Positions 1 to 9,345 of a stretch of DNA of 64,000 bases are shown here, piece by piece. Position numbers and translations under genes: made by a program. Source of the stretch: Tepidiphilus olei (GTDB lineage: Bacteria; Pseudomonadota; Gammaproteobacteria; Burkholderiales; Rhodocyclaceae); assembly GCF_006980705.1 (NCBI RefSeq), contig NZ_SBHO01000001.1:1-64000 (forward strand), given 5' to 3'. Below the pieces are notes generated by a model. It was not told where the DNA came from. It saw nothing but the letters and a program-made list of their open reading frames with translations, and made no database searches. How positions within the stretch are numbered: position 1 is the first letter of the stretch; each line of letters begins with the position of its first letter.

Positions 1-69
1 AGGGCGCAGGTGTAAGGCGGGTAACCGCTTGAGCTGAGCGCTACTAATTGCCCGTGCGGCTTGATCCTA
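1..69 (+). rRNA. rrl: 23S rRNA, 3' end (partial)
   Basis: The first bases match the conserved 3' terminus of bacterial 23S rRNA. They include the block ACTAATTGCCCGTG followed by a GGCTTGATCC end that would pair with the 5' end of the molecule to close helix 1. Only the last ~69 nt are inside the window. The exact 3' end (about 67-70) is inferred from the family pattern. Confidence 0.88.
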
Positions 70-144
70 TAGCCGTGCCATGCACCCCACCCCTCACACA
101 CACCCCCACCCAACACCCCCTTGCCCCGCTTGTTGCCCCGTCAC

Positions 145-262
145 TGTCTGACGCCCATGGCGCGCCGGCACCACGCCTTCCCATCCCGAACAGGACCGTG
201 AAACGGCGCCGCGCCGATGATACTGGAGCTCCGCCTCCGGGAACGTAGGTCAGCGTCAGACA
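145..262 (+). rRNA. rrf: 5S rRNA
   Basis: The 118-nt segment has the canonical 5S features. The terminal helix pairs TGTCTGACGC (145-154) with GCGTCAGACA (253-262) perfectly. The conserved core CCATCCCGAACAGGACCGTG and GAAACGGCGCCGCGCCGATG follows at the expected positions. It lies about 75 nt after the 23S end with no tRNA between them, as in normal rRNA operons. The stems are very GC-rich. Confidence 0.93.
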
Positions 263-283
263 TCCCCTACCCCGCACACAAAA

Positions 284-312
284 ACCCCCCTACCAAACGG
301 TAGGGGGTTCTT
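284..312 (+). terminator. Terminator of the rRNA operon
   Basis: CCCCCTACC (286-294) pairs with GGTAGGGGG (299-307) around an AAAC loop, followed by a short T/C run. It sits 22 nt after the 5S gene, so it most likely ends the rRNA transcript. Confidence 0.8.
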
Positions 313-334
313 GCGTCGACCCGATGCACACACC

Positions 335-362
335 AAAAAACCCGCTGGCAGCGGGTTTTTTT
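335..362. terminator. Bidirectional terminator between rRNA operon and efp
   Basis: The stem CCCGCT/AGCGGG is flanked by six A's on the left and seven T's on the right, so it can act in both directions. On the plus strand it backs up the rRNA terminator. On the minus strand it is the terminator of earP-efp, 20 nt past the efp stop. Confidence 0.85.
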
Positions 363-381
363 GTGCTGGACGATCGAAACG

Positions 382-939
382 TCAAACGCGCCGTTTGTAT
401 TCACCGGTTACCGTGTCGATCTCGATCTTGTCGCCAATCTCGACGAAAGCCGGAACCATGATTTCGTGGCCGGTCGGTTTGATGCGAGCCGGTTTCATGA
501 CTTTGCCGGAGGTATCGCCGCGTACGGCCGGTTCGGTATACTCGACTTCGCGCACGATGGAGGAGGGTAACTCGACGGCGATGGCTTTTCCCTGATAGAG
601 AACGACCTCGCAGCTCATGCCATCTTCGAGGTAGGGGAGGACGTTCTCCATGTTGTCCTTTTCCACTTCGTATTGGTTGAATTCCTCGTCCATGAACACG
701 TACATCGGGTCGGCGAAGTAGCTGTACGTGCATTCCTTGCGCTCGAGGATCACGGTGTCGAATTTTTCATCGGCTTTGTAGACCGATTCGGTAACGTTGC
801 CGGTGAAGAGATTCTTCAGCTTCATTTTTACGACGGCAGCATTACGACCGGATTTGTTGTATTCGGCCTTCTGGACGACGAAAGGTTCATCCTTGATAAG
901 GACGACGTTTCCGGCGCGCAGTTCTTGGGCTTGCTTCAT
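382..939 (-). CDS. efp: Elongation factor P (Arg32 type)
   Basis: EF-P binds between the P and E sites and rescues ribosomes stalled on polyproline stretches. The protein is 185 aa with the three-domain EF-P pattern. An in-frame upstream ATG would give 198 aa. I chose the internal ATG because the family starts MK-AQELR, and because this places the loop motif Y-N-K-S-G-R with arginine exactly at residue 32. Arg32 is the residue rhamnosylated by EarP in beta- and some gammaproteobacteria. The earP gene lies directly upstream on the same strand, 39 bp away, so the pair probably forms one transcript ending at the hairpin at 335-362. Confidence 0.96.
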   Translation of the reverse strand: MKQAQELRAGNVVLIKDEPFVVQKAEYNKSGRNAAVVKMKLKNLFTGNVTESVYKADEKFDTVILERKECTYSYFADPMYVFMDEEFNQYEVEKDNMENVLPYLEDGMSCEVVLYQGKAIAVELPSSIVREVEYTEPAVRGDTSGKVMKPARIKPTGHEIMVPAFVEIGDKIEIDTVTGEYKRRV

Positions 940-978
940 CATGGGTGTGATTCCCGCAGTTTCGTTGAAAATAAACAA

Positions 979-2133
979 TCATTTTATCGCGTTTCTGGCG
1001 ACGAAGTCGAGCAGCCGGGTACAGAGATCTTCTTGTAGGGTGAGATACTGGCACCAGTGATGGCAATGAGCTTGCCAGAGATCGCGTCGTTGCCATAGAC
1101 AGCGCCAATCCTCGGGGGTTTCCCTGCCGCGGTTGCTGTTGAGAAACCACTGTGTCGCCAAATCTGCAAGGGATGGGGGGGTGTCGGCGAGGTAGTGCCC
1201 GAGGAATGCCTCGAGTTTGGTTAGATGAATGTCGTCTTCCTGGCGATAGGGATGCCAGAGGAAAGGGCGGGCGCTCCATTGAGCGCGAACGAAAGAATCT
1301 TCGCCTCGTACCCAATTGAAATCGCAGCTCCACAGTAATCGATCGAAATCGTCCTGCGGTAGCATGGGCAAAGGGACGAATCGCACCTGAGGTGCATGAG
1401 GATGGATAAGAATCTTGGTGTCGAGTTCCAGACCCGCGCGGGCGAGCGCTTGGCGCGGCTGTCCCGGGGGAACGAAGACCGCCGTCGCTTGGGGATCGTG
1501 AGCGAGCCAGGCAAGGAAGGCACCGAGTTCGGCATCGGCGTAGCAAAAAAGGGTGATTCTCCGCGTCTCTAGCGTTTCGGCCTGCCCGATGCGATCCAGG
1601 AATCGAGCAATCCGTTTCGGATCGCCTTGAAAGCGGTTCCGCTGCTCGAGGAGCGTGCGTTCGCGCAAGAGTCCTCCAGTGCGGGGAGTGAAACCGGGGA
1701 CGAAGAACCATGCGGTGAGTGGTAACCGAGGGTGGGGGGAAGGCAGACCATGGACCTCTTCTGCCCAAAGTTCGGGGGTGAGGTGCTCGAGGTGGATCCA
1801 GAGCAGGGGAGGACATTGTCTAGCAAGCGCTCCGAGCCAGGGTTCGCTCAGGCCGCAGCCAAAGGCTTCGATGGCAACGTCGATTTGAGCCAACATTTCG
1901 CAATCGCTCTCGTCCGGTTGCGAGCGATCCCAGAGTCGTAGCGTGAGTTTGCCGCACTGCTGCACTTTCTCCGTGGTGCGGATTTCCGGTGCCAATTTGG
2001 CGAGGGTGTGGAGATCGTCGATCCAGAGCGTGACGTCTTGGCCGAAGTCGTCTCGCAGTTGGCGGGCGAGGCGCCAGGTGGTGCCCGCGTCGCCGTAGTT
2101 GTCGACGACGGCGCAGAAGATGCCGAAACGCAT
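979..2133 (-). CDS. earP: EF-P arginine rhamnosyltransferase EarP
   Basis: EarP transfers rhamnose from dTDP-rhamnose to Arg32 of EF-P, activating it. The 384-aa product carries the family N-terminal motif D-N-Y-G-D-A-G, with aspartates at 11 and 15. The second conserved block, W-V-R-G-E-D-S, is near residue 277 in the C-terminal half; these are the two halves of a GT-B fold nucleotide-sugar pocket. It is immediately upstream of efp, the usual arrangement. The length is normal for the family (formerly DUF2331). The start is the only good ATG and abuts a roughly 100-bp divergent promoter region. Confidence 0.95.
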   Translation of the reverse strand: MRFGIFCAVVDNYGDAGTTWRLARQLRDDFGQDVTLWIDDLHTLAKLAPEIRTTEKVQQCGKLTLRLWDRSQPDESDCEMLAQIDVAIEAFGCGLSEPWLGALARQCPPLLWIHLEHLTPELWAEEVHGLPSPHPRLPLTAWFFVPGFTPRTGGLLRERTLLEQRNRFQGDPKRIARFLDRIGQAETLETRRITLFCYADAELGAFLAWLAHDPQATAVFVPPGQPRQALARAGLELDTKILIHPHAPQVRFVPLPMLPQDDFDRLLWSCDFNWVRGEDSFVRAQWSARPFLWHPYRQEDDIHLTKLEAFLGHYLADTPPSLADLATQWFLNSNRGRETPEDWRCLWQRRDLWQAHCHHWCQYLTLQEDLCTRLLDFVARNAIK

Positions 2134-2166
2134 GATGGTCCAAAAATAATGAAAGTCTAGCCCCTC

Positions 2167-2193
2167 TTGCGGGTTCCGTGGGAGGTGTATAAT
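2167..2193 (+). promoter_or_regulatory. Putative sigma-70 promoter for the secreted protein at 2240
   Basis: A perfect TATAAT lies at 2188-2193. A weak -35-like TTGCGG lies 15 bp upstream (2167-2172). It is within the divergent gap between earP and the 2240 gene. Confidence 0.5.
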
Positions 2194-2239
2194 GTTTTTT
2201 CAGGGATTTTTCGGCAGCTGTCTGTTGGGGGAGGTAAAG

Positions 2240-2728
2240 ATGCGCGGGAAAACGATGCGTTGGTTGCTCGCAACGGTGATGGGGGTGTCGTATGCGGGTG
2301 TATGGGCCGATGAAGGGGCATTGCCCCAGCTCGATCTCGACTTGCCGAGTGGTGTCTATCGGTGCGAAGAAGGGCGAAAGCAGCTCGGGGTGGAGCGGGT
2401 GCGCTACGATAGCGATCAGGTCGTGGTGCGTTGGGAGGGCAAACGCTATACCTTGGCGCGCGATGTTTCGTTCTCGGGGCTGCCCCGTTACGAGGATCGG
2501 CAAAACGGCTTGCTGTGGGTCGATCTACCTTGGAAGAGCGTCCTGCTCAACACCAAGACCGAACGGCCGATGGCAGCCGATTGCGTCTATGCCCAAGGGG
2601 TCGACCCCTCGGTGCTCGATGCGCCGGTGAAAGTGGCCGATGCCAAGACGAAGAAAAAAGTCGTCGCGCGTTCATCCAAGCCTGAGCCGCAGAAAACGGC
2701 CAGTGCTGTGGCCGCTTCGTCCAACTGA
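2240..2728 (+). CDS. Exported protein of unknown function, weak MliC-like pattern
   Basis: The product is 162 aa. I chose the ATG at 2240 because GGGGGAGGTAAAG sits directly before it and because it yields a clean Sec signal peptide (hydrophobic stretch residues 8-22, likely cleavage after V-W-A23). The mature part has Y-x-C near the start, a segment with S-G-L-P-R-Y, aromatic strands, and a second cysteine near residue 128. That layout is reminiscent of the MliC/PliC lysozyme-inhibitor fold, but the match is by eye only. The last ~35 residues are a low-complexity Lys/Ala/Ser tail. It stands alone between earP and ndk. The call as a real exported protein is solid; the function is not. Confidence 0.75.
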   Translation: MRGKTMRWLLATVMGVSYAGVWADEGALPQLDLDLPSGVYRCEEGRKQLGVERVRYDSDQVVVRWEGKRYTLARDVSFSGLPRYEDRQNGLLWVDLPWKSVLLNTKTERPMAADCVYAQGVDPSVLDAPVKVADAKTKKKVVARSSKPEPQKTASAVAASSN

Positions 2729-2785
2729 AAGGTTCTTCATGCGCGGCGGGCGTGGCGTCGTCGTGACGTCCGCCCGCCGTTGGTT

Positions 2786-2794
2786 TGATAGAAT
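2786..2794 (+). promoter_or_regulatory. Putative extended -10 promoter of ndk
   Basis: TGA followed by TAGAAT (2789-2794) gives an extended -10 about 30 bp before the ndk start. The -35 is weak. It would drive ndk and possibly the whole downstream block. Confidence 0.4.
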
Positions 2795-2823
2795 GTCTTT
2801 TTTTGCTTGTCTAGGAGTGATTC

Positions 2824-3249
2824 ATGGCCGTAGAGCGTACGCTATCCATCATCAAGCCCGATGCCGTCGCCAAGAACGTGATTGGCAAGATCTATCAGCG
2901 CTTCGAGGATGCTGGTCTCAAGATCATCGCTGCGAAGATGGTGTGGTTGTCGGAAAAAGAGGCCGGCGCTTTCTACGCGGTGCACAAGGAGCGTCCCTTC
3001 TACAAGGACCTCGTGGCCTTCATGACCTCTGGTCCGGTGATGGTGCAGGTGCTCGAAGGCGAGAATGCCATCGCCAAGAATCGTGAGCTGATGGGGGCGA
3101 CCGATCCGAAGAAGGCCGCGCCAGGGACGATTCGCGCCGATTTCGCCGATTCGATCGATGCCAATGCGGTGCACGGTTCCGATGCGCCCGAAACGGCCAG
3201 GGTGGAGATCGCTTTCTTCTTCCCCGAAATGAACATTTATTCACGCTAA
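2824..3249 (+). CDS. ndk: Nucleoside diphosphate kinase
   Basis: Ndk equalises NDP and NTP pools by phosphate transfer through a phosphohistidine intermediate. The 141-aa protein starts [13 protein letters not shown], with the nucleotide-site lysine at 11. The catalytic histidine is residue 117 in N-A-V-H-G-S-D. Length and motifs are typical. GGAGTGATTC precedes the ATG. It is the first gene of the classic betaproteobacterial order ndk-rlmN-pilW-rodZ-ispG-hisS. Confidence 0.98.
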   Translation: MAVERTLSIIKPDAVAKNVIGKIYQRFEDAGLKIIAAKMVWLSEKEAGAFYAVHKERPFYKDLVAFMTSGPVMVQVLEGENAIAKNRELMGATDPKKAAPGTIRADFADSIDANAVHGSDAPETARVEIAFFFPEMNIYSR

Positions 3250-3290
3250 TTGGTCCACTCCGTCGGTGCCTCCCCGCCGACGGTTCGACG

Positions 3291-4424
3291 ATGACCCCGA
3301 CCAATCTGCTCGATTTCGATCTGCCCCAGCTCACCGACTGGATCCAGTCCCTCGGTGAGCGTCCTTTCCGTGCACGTCAGATCTTTCGCTGGATTCATCG
3401 CGAGGGCTGCGAAGACTTCGCGGCGATGAGCGACGTGGCGAAGAGTCTGCGCGCCAAGCTCGCGGAGCAGGCGATCATCGCTGCGCCGAGGGTGCTGCGC
3501 GATAGCGTCTCCCGTGACGGCACGCGCAAATGGTTGCTCGACGTGGGTGGGGGCAACGCCGTGGAGACGGTGTTCATTCCCGAGCGCTCGCGTGGCACAC
3601 TATGCATTTCTACTCAGGCCGGCTGCGCGCTCGAGTGCGCCTTTTGCTCCACGGGCAAGCAGGGATTCAACCGCAATCTCAGCACCGCGGAGATCCTGGG
3701 GCAGTTGTGGCTCGCCAACCGATTGCTGGGCGCGGCTAAAACAGAGGGCGATTGGGATACGACCGAGGGCCCAGACAATGGCCGCGTGGTGACGAACGTC
3801 GTCCTCATGGGCATGGGCGAACCGTTGGCCAATTTCGAGGCGGTGGTGCGTGCTCTGCGCGTGATGCTCGACGATCACGGTTATGGTCTCTCGCGACGAC
3901 GGGTCACGGTGTCTACTTCCGGAATCGTGCCGGCCATCGACCGACTGCGCGAGCACTGTCCCGTGGCGCTGGCGGTATCGTTGCATGCGCCCAACGATGC
4001 GCTGCGCGATCGACTCGTGCCGATCAACCGCAAGTATCCTTTGCGCGAGTTGCTGGCGGCTTGCCAGCGCTATCTTGAGCGTGCGCCGCGCGATTTCATC
4101 ACGTTCGAGTATGTCTTGCTCGCGGGGGTCAATGACGAGCCGGAGCATGCACGCGAGTTGGTGGCCTTGGTGCGCGACGTGCCCTGCAAGTTCAACTTGA
4201 TCCCGTTCAATCCCTTCCCTGGGGCGCCGTTTGCGCGACCCGAAGAGGGACGGATTAGGCGCTTTGCCGCTATTCTGATGGAGGCGGGATTGGTGACGAC
4301 GACGCGCAAGACGCGCGGTGACGACGTGGCTGCCGCCTGCGGTCAGCTCGCTGGCCAGGTGCGCGATCGGACCCGCCGTTCTCGGGGGGGCGAGCCGATC
4401 ATTTTTCCTCAGAGGGCGTCGTGA
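3291..4424 (+). CDS. rlmN: Dual-specificity 23S rRNA/tRNA methyltransferase RlmN
   Basis: This radical-SAM enzyme methylates C2 of A2503 in 23S rRNA and A37 in certain tRNAs. The 377-aa protein has the iron-sulfur motif C112-x3-C116-x2-C119, the upstream conserved Cys105, and a C-terminal A-A-A-C-G-Q-L motif carrying the second catalytic cysteine. It follows ndk by 41 bp. Its stop overlaps the start of the pilus lipoprotein gene, indicating co-translation. Confidence 0.97.
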   Translation: MTPTNLLDFDLPQLTDWIQSLGERPFRARQIFRWIHREGCEDFAAMSDVAKSLRAKLAEQAIIAAPRVLRDSVSRDGTRKWLLDVGGGNAVETVFIPERSRGTLCISTQAGCALECAFCSTGKQGFNRNLSTAEILGQLWLANRLLGAAKTEGDWDTTEGPDNGRVVTNVVLMGMGEPLANFEAVVRALRVMLDDHGYGLSRRRVTVSTSGIVPAIDRLREHCPVALAVSLHAPNDALRDRLVPINRKYPLRELLAACQRYLERAPRDFITFEYVLLAGVNDEPEHARELVALVRDVPCKFNLIPFNPFPGAPFARPEEGRIRRFAAILMEAGLVTTTRKTRGDDVAAACGQLAGQVRDRTRRSRGGEPIIFPQRAS

Positions 4425-5236
4425 TGAAATCTTGGAGGCTTGCTGTTGCCTTGTTTTGTTCCCTTGCATTGGTAGGGTGCGCGAATCAGGCGGTGCGGCC
4501 GGCAACGGGGATTTTCGAAACGAGCCATGACCGGCCGATGTTGGAACGTCAGCCGGATCGACCCAATGAGGTGAGGGCGAAGGCACACATCGAGCTCGCT
4601 CTCGCCTACCTGGACATCGGACGGGTAGACGTAGCCCTGGACGAATTGCGCGCCGCTGCAGCCGAGGCGCCGGATTATCCTCCCCTTCATTACGCATGGG
4701 GCGTGACCAACCTGACGATCGGCGATCGCGTTCAGGCCGAGCGCGCTCTGACTCGAGCCTTGCAGGCCGCGCCGCGAGACCCTGATTTCAACCTTGCTTA
4801 TGGCTGGTTTCTTTGTACGGGTCCGCAACCTGCCAGTGGTCTGCCTTATCTCCAGCAGGTGGCGGCCAATCCCTATTATGGAAACAAGGCGCGGGTCTAC
4901 GCCAATCTTGCTTGGTGCCAGGAATTGGCGGGGGAGCGGGAGGCGGCTAGGGCGAGTCTGCAGGAGGCGATTCGTTTGGATCCGCGCAACACCCTGGTGC
5001 TCTACCAGGGGGCCCGTTTGGCACAACGCTGGGGTGAGTGGGATCGTGCCTCCGATTACTTGCAGCGCTTGATGAGGGAAGTCGATCCCGATCCGAGCCT
5101 GCTGTGGATGGCCATCAATGTCGAGCGCAAGCGCCGGGATACTGCGGCATTCGAGCAGTATGCGCGACGTCTCAGAGCGGAATTCCCCGATAGCCCAGAG
5201 GCGGAACTCCTGAGACAGGGGGCTTGGGATCTGTGA
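4424..5236 (+). CDS. pilW: Type IV pilus biogenesis lipoprotein PilW/PilF (TPR)
   Basis: PilW/PilF is the outer-membrane pilotin that helps the PilQ secretin insert and multimerise. The 270-aa product has a lipobox L-V-G-C with Cys19, followed by a series of tetratricopeptide repeats (roughly residues 45-255). The start could be GTG 4421 or ATG 4424; I used the ATG, which overlaps the rlmN stop. The position between rlmN and rodZ is the standard locus in betaproteobacteria. No other pilus gene is in the window, so assembly partners are elsewhere. Confidence 0.9.
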   Translation: MKSWRLAVALFCSLALVGCANQAVRPATGIFETSHDRPMLERQPDRPNEVRAKAHIELALAYLDIGRVDVALDELRAAAAEAPDYPPLHYAWGVTNLTIGDRVQAERALTRALQAAPRDPDFNLAYGWFLCTGPQPASGLPYLQQVAANPYYGNKARVYANLAWCQELAGEREAARASLQEAIRLDPRNTLVLYQGARLAQRWGEWDRASDYLQRLMREVDPDPSLLWMAINVERKRRDTAAFEQYARRLRAEFPDSPEAELLRQGAWDL

Positions 5237-6132
5237 CGGAGGGAGCATTGATCGAGCCTCGTGAAGTTGGTGTGCTGCTGGCACGAGCGAGGATGGAGCA
5301 GGGGCGCAGCGTCGCCGAAATGGCGCAGCAATTGAAGTTGCTGCCGCGCCAGATCACGGCGCTCGAAGAGGGGCGCTTCGATGAATTGCCCGGTCCGGTT
5401 TTCGTTCGTGGCTTCGTGCGAAATTATGCACGTGCGCTCGGGTTGGATCCCGAGCCTTTGCTCGCTTCGCTGGAGGTCAAACCCGGTGCCGAGGCGGTGA
5501 CGCTCACGCCAGCGTCGAATGCCGAAGGGGAGATCCGGATACGGCGCTCTCGCCCGTGGCGAATCGTTCTTCGCTATGTATTGCCCCTGTTCGTTTTGCT
5601 TCTACTCGTCACCGTCTATTTCGACTGGTTCCGGATGCCGTCTCCGACACGGCAGGAGACGGCGGTCTTGCTGCCGCCTGCCGTTGAAGCGCAGGATACA
5701 ACTACGGATGTACTGGGCAGCCATTCACGATCGGCGGTGGCTGAGCCATTTTCCTCGCCTGCCGTTTCGGTCGCTTCAGAGGATGATTCTTTAGGCGAGA
5801 CGACGCAAAGCGCTCCTGCATCCGATGTCTCTGAGCCAGAAAAGGCTCGCGCTGAGGCGCCGTCGGTAGTCAGCCCAGAAAATCCTTCTGAACCTGAGTC
5901 TGTGTTGCGTTTCCGGGCCGAGGGGCGATCCTGGGTCGAGGTGCGTGATGCCAGCGGAACGGTCGTGTTCTCCCGGATACTCGATGCGGGTCAGGAGGCT
6001 TCGCTGGACGGCACGCCGCCGTTTTCCCTGGTGGTTGGGAATGCGGCGGTGGTGCGAGTGGAGTTTCGAGGCGAACCCATCGAGATCAAAGAAGTGAGCA
6101 AGAATGGGGTCGGCAGAATCAGGTTGCCATGA
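5233..6132 (+). CDS. rodZ: Cell-shape protein RodZ-like (HTH + TM + DUF4115)
   Basis: RodZ links MreB filaments to the elongasome. Starting from GTG 5233, which overlaps the previous stop as GTGA, the protein is 299 aa. It has an N-terminal HTH_25 helix-turn-helix (about residues 8-70), a basic segment and one transmembrane helix (about 107-130). A low-complexity acidic/proline periplasmic linker follows, then a C-terminal DUF4115 domain (about 220-298) with the S-W-V-E-V-R-D motif. A TTG nine bases upstream is possible but less likely. Synteny with pilW and ispG supports the call. Confidence 0.9.
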   Translation: MTEGALIEPREVGVLLARARMEQGRSVAEMAQQLKLLPRQITALEEGRFDELPGPVFVRGFVRNYARALGLDPEPLLASLEVKPGAEAVTLTPASNAEGEIRIRRSRPWRIVLRYVLPLFVLLLLVTVYFDWFRMPSPTRQETAVLLPPAVEAQDTTTDVLGSHSRSAVAEPFSSPAVSVASEDDSLGETTQSAPASDVSEPEKARAEAPSVVSPENPSEPESVLRFRAEGRSWVEVRDASGTVVFSRILDAGQEASLDGTPPFSLVVGNAAVVRVEFRGEPIEIKEVSKNGVGRIRLP

Positions 6133-6142
6133 CGAGGTTGAA

Positions 6143-7435
6143 ATGAAGGCGAACGACGCGCTTCTGGAAGAAGTCATGGCCGAGCCCACCGTTGGTCCGC
6201 AGCAGCGCCGATCCACCCGGCAGGTGCGCGTGGGGAACGTGACGATCGGCTCGAGTGCACCCATCGTCGTGCAGTCCATGACCAATACCGCGACGAGCGA
6301 AGTCGAGTCGACGGTGCGTCAAGTGCTGGCGCTCGCGCGTGCCGGGTCCGAATTGGTGCGGCTCACGGTCAATGACGAGGCGGCTGCGCGCGCGGTGCCC
6401 GAAATTCGCGAGCGCCTGGTGCGCGCCGGCTGTCGCGTGCCGCTCGTGGGTGATTTCCACTATAACGGCCACCAGCTGCTGCGCGAGTATCCGGCTTGTG
6501 CCGAGGCGCTGGACAAATGGCGCATCAACCCGGGCAACGTCGGACAGGGGGAAAAACGCGACCGACGTTTCGCCGAGATCGTCGAACTCGCCTGTCGGTA
6601 CGACAAGCCCGTGCGCATCGGGGTGAATTGGGGCAGTCTCGACCCGGCCGTGCTCGCGCGCCTCATGGACGAGAATGCCCGGCGCGAGCGGCCTTGGTCG
6701 GCAGGGGCGGTGATGCGCGAGGCGCTCGTGACGTCCGCCCTCGAATCGGCGGCGCTCGCCGAGCGCTACGGCCTCCCTGGTGACCGCATCGTGCTCTCGG
6801 CCAAGGTCTCGAGCGTGCAGGATCTCATCGCCGTCTATCGCACACTCGCGCAGCGCTGTGATTATCCGCTGCACCTGGGCCTTACCGAGGCGGGCATGGG
6901 CAGCAAGGGCATCGTCGCCTCGACTGCGGCCTTGGCGGTGCTGCTGCAAGAGGGGGTCGGCGACACCATCCGCGTCTCGCTCACGCCTGCGCCGGGGGGG
7001 GAACGTACCGAGGAAGTGGTGGTGGCCCAGCAGATCCTGCAGACCATGGGACTGCGGGCGTTCACGCCGATGGTGACGGCCTGCCCGGGATGCGGGCGCA
7101 CGACGTCCTCTTTTTTTCAGGAGTTGGCCGAATCGACCCAGTCCTACGTGCGCGCGCGCATGCCCGAGTGGCGCGAACGCTACGACGGGGTGGAGCAGCT
7201 GACGCTGGCCGTGATGGGCTGCGTCGTCAATGGCCCGGGTGAATCCAAGCATGCCCACATCGGCATCTCTCTGCCGGGCACGGGCGAGGCGCCGGTCGCC
7301 CCCGTTTTCGTCGATGGACAGAAGGTGGCCACGCTGCGCGGTTCGGACCTTGCCGCGCAGTTCCACGCCATGATCGAAGCCTACGTGGCGCGGCGTTTTC
7401 CGCCGAAGGTCCCGCAATACGACGAGGAAGCATGA
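6143..7435 (+). CDS. ispG: 4-hydroxy-3-methylbut-2-en-1-yl diphosphate synthase IspG (GcpE)
   Basis: IspG catalyses the penultimate step of the MEP isoprenoid pathway using a [4Fe-4S] cluster. The product is 430 aa from ATG 6143; an alternative ATG lies at 6176. Cluster cysteines are C314 and C317 in C-P-G-C-G-R-T and C360 in [10 protein letters not shown]. It is longer than the E. coli protein, as is usual in betaproteobacteria. The stop overlaps the hisS start (ATGA), so expression is coupled. Confidence 0.96.
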   Translation: MKANDALLEEVMAEPTVGPQQRRSTRQVRVGNVTIGSSAPIVVQSMTNTATSEVESTVRQVLALARAGSELVRLTVNDEAAARAVPEIRERLVRAGCRVPLVGDFHYNGHQLLREYPACAEALDKWRINPGNVGQGEKRDRRFAEIVELACRYDKPVRIGVNWGSLDPAVLARLMDENARRERPWSAGAVMREALVTSALESAALAERYGLPGDRIVLSAKVSSVQDLIAVYRTLAQRCDYPLHLGLTEAGMGSKGIVASTAALAVLLQEGVGDTIRVSLTPAPGGERTEEVVVAQQILQTMGLRAFTPMVTACPGCGRTTSSFFQELAESTQSYVRARMPEWRERYDGVEQLTLAVMGCVVNGPGESKHAHIGISLPGTGEAPVAPVFVDGQKVATLRGSDLAAQFHAMIEAYVARRFPPKVPQYDEEA

Positions 7436-8727
7436 GCGCAACGAAATTACAGGCGGTGCGCGGGATGAACGACATCCTGCCGCCCGAATCCGATTGGTGG
7501 GAAGAATTCGAGGAGCGGGTGCGCACCTGGGCGCGTGCCTACGGCTATCGCCCCATCCGCACGCCCATCGTCGAGCCGACGGCGCTCTTCAAGCGTGCCA
7601 TCGGCGAGGTGACCGACATCGTCGAGAAGGAGATGTATTCCTTCGAGGACGTGCTGAACGGCGAACACCTGACCTTGCGTCCCGAGGGGACGGCAGGCTG
7701 CGTGCGTGCAGTGATCGAGCACAATCTCCTCTTTCAGGGGCCGCAGCGGCTCTATTACCTGGGCCCGATGTTCCGCCACGAGCGGCCGCAAAAGGGGCGT
7801 TACCGGCAGTTCCACCAGGTCGGCATCGAGGCGCTCGGTTTTTCCGGTCCCGACATCGATGCCGAACTCATCCTCATGGGCGCACGTCTGTGGGACGAGC
7901 TGGGATTGCAGGACGTGCGGCTCGAGATCAATTCCCTGGGTTCGAGCGAAGAGCGCGCTGCACACCGCCAGTCCTTGGTCGAGTACTTCCGGGTACGCTA
8001 CGACGAACTCGATGAGGACGGCAAACGTCGCCTCGAGCGCAATCCGCTGCGTATCCTGGATTCGAAAAATCCGGCGATGCAGGAACTCATCGAGGGAGCA
8101 CCACGTCTGTTGGATTTCCTCGGCGAGGAATCGAAGACGCACTTCGAGCGGGTACTCGCGCTCATCGAGGCAGCCGGCGTGCCCTATCGCATCAACCCAC
8201 GGCTGGTTCGAGGGCTAGATTACTACAACCGTACCGTCTTCGAATGGGTGAGCCCGCGGCTCGGGGCGCAAGCGACGATCTGCGCCGGTGGCCGCTACGA
8301 CGGCCTCATCGAACAGCTGGGGGGCAAGCCTGCCCCCGCGGCCGGCTTTGCCATCGGCGTGGAACGGCTGCTGATGCTATGGCAGGCGAGCGGCGGAAAA
8401 GTCGTGCCCAAGGTGCCCGACGTTTACGTGGTGCATCAAGGTGCGCGCGCCGAGGCCGTGGCGTTCCAACTCGCCGAGCGCCTGCGTGATCTGGGGCTCG
8501 ACGTGGTATTGCATTGTGGCGGCGGCAGTTTCAAGAGCCAGATGAAAAAGGCGGATGCGAGTGGCGCGACGCTGGCCTTGATCCTGGGTGAGGACGAGGT
8601 CGACAGCGGCACGGTGGGGCTCAAGCCCCTGCGCCAGGAGGCGCCGCAGCAGCGGGTAGCGATCGAAGCCTGCGAAGACGCGGTGATGCAATGGCTCTAC
8701 GGCCAGGAGGAAGGTAATGGCGCTTGA
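7432..8727 (+). CDS. hisS: Histidyl-tRNA synthetase
   Basis: HisS charges tRNA-His. The 431-aa class II synthetase has the motif-2 block [14 protein letters not shown], the histidine-specific motif L-V-R-G-L-D-Y-Y, and a C-terminal anticodon-binding domain from about residue 330. It overlaps ispG by 4 bp and yfgM by 11 bp. A paralogous regulatory subunit, hisZ, lies 7 kb downstream. Confidence 0.97.
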   Translation: MSATKLQAVRGMNDILPPESDWWEEFEERVRTWARAYGYRPIRTPIVEPTALFKRAIGEVTDIVEKEMYSFEDVLNGEHLTLRPEGTAGCVRAVIEHNLLFQGPQRLYYLGPMFRHERPQKGRYRQFHQVGIEALGFSGPDIDAELILMGARLWDELGLQDVRLEINSLGSSEERAAHRQSLVEYFRVRYDELDEDGKRRLERNPLRILDSKNPAMQELIEGAPRLLDFLGEESKTHFERVLALIEAAGVPYRINPRLVRGLDYYNRTVFEWVSPRLGAQATICAGGRYDGLIEQLGGKPAPAAGFAIGVERLLMLWQASGGKVVPKVPDVYVVHQGARAEAVAFQLAERLRDLGLDVVLHCGGGSFKSQMKKADASGATLALILGEDEVDSGTVGLKPLRQEAPQQRVAIEACEDAVMQWLYGQEEGNGA

Positions 8728-9343
8728 CTTGCAGGAACAGGAGCAGATCGACGAACTCAAGACCTGGTGGCAGATGTACGGCCGCTGGGTGACGATCGCC
8801 ATCCTCGTGGCGGCGATCGTTTCCTTGGGCTGGAACGGATGGCGCTGGTGGCGCCAGCACCAGGCCCAGGAGGCGGCGCGCATCGAGGCAGAGTTGGTGG
8901 TGGCCCTCGAACGAGGGGAGTTGCCCTTGGCACGGGCCGCAGCCCATCGTTTGCGGGAATCACGGACCAATGCCTTGTTGGCCGATCTCTCCGGTTTGAA
9001 ACTGGGTTACGAACTGTGGCAAGCTGGTGATCACGCAGCCGCAAAAGAAGAACTCGGGCGCGTAGCCGAGCAGGGCTCCGAACCTTACCTGCGGGATGTG
9101 GCTCGCTTGCGCGAGGCGGCCGTGTTGCTCGATTCGGGTTCGGCCCAAGAAGCTTTCGAACGGCTCGCCATCGCGCCGGTGCCGGAGTTGGCCGCGCGCT
9201 ATGAAGAAGCCCGTGGGGATGCGCTCGCGGCGCTCGGACGCCTCGAAGAAGCACGGGTGGCCTATCAGCGAGCCCTCGATCAGGGGACGGATCCTGCCTG
9301 GCGAGAACTCGTCGCCCTCAAGCGCGACGGGTTGGGGGGCTGA
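8717..9343 (+). CDS. yfgM: YfgM family TPR membrane protein
   Basis: YfgM is a single-pass inner-membrane protein with a periplasmic TPR domain. It associates with the SecYEG/PpiD chaperone network for exported proteins. The 208-aa product has a short cytoplasmic N-terminus, one transmembrane helix (about residues 25-43) and an Ala/Glu/Leu-rich helical repeat domain (TPR_21). It sits between hisS and bamB, the conserved location, and is separated from bamB by 2 bp. Confidence 0.92.
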   Translation: MALDLQEQEQIDELKTWWQMYGRWVTIAILVAAIVSLGWNGWRWWRQHQAQEAARIEAELVVALERGELPLARAAAHRLRESRTNALLADLSGLKLGYELWQAGDHAAAKEELGRVAEQGSEPYLRDVARLREAAVLLDSGSAQEAFERLAIAPVPELAARYEEARGDALAALGRLEEARVAYQRALDQGTDPAWRELVALKRDGLGG

Positions 9344-9345
9344 GC

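Noticed and set aside
44-277. Open frames on both strands over the start of the window
   Set aside because: They lie across the rRNA gene ends; the 5S fold explains the sequence.
6119-7441. 440-aa minus-strand frame
   Set aside because: It is the mirror of ispG, His/Arg/Gly-rich with no motifs; a typical high-GC shadow.
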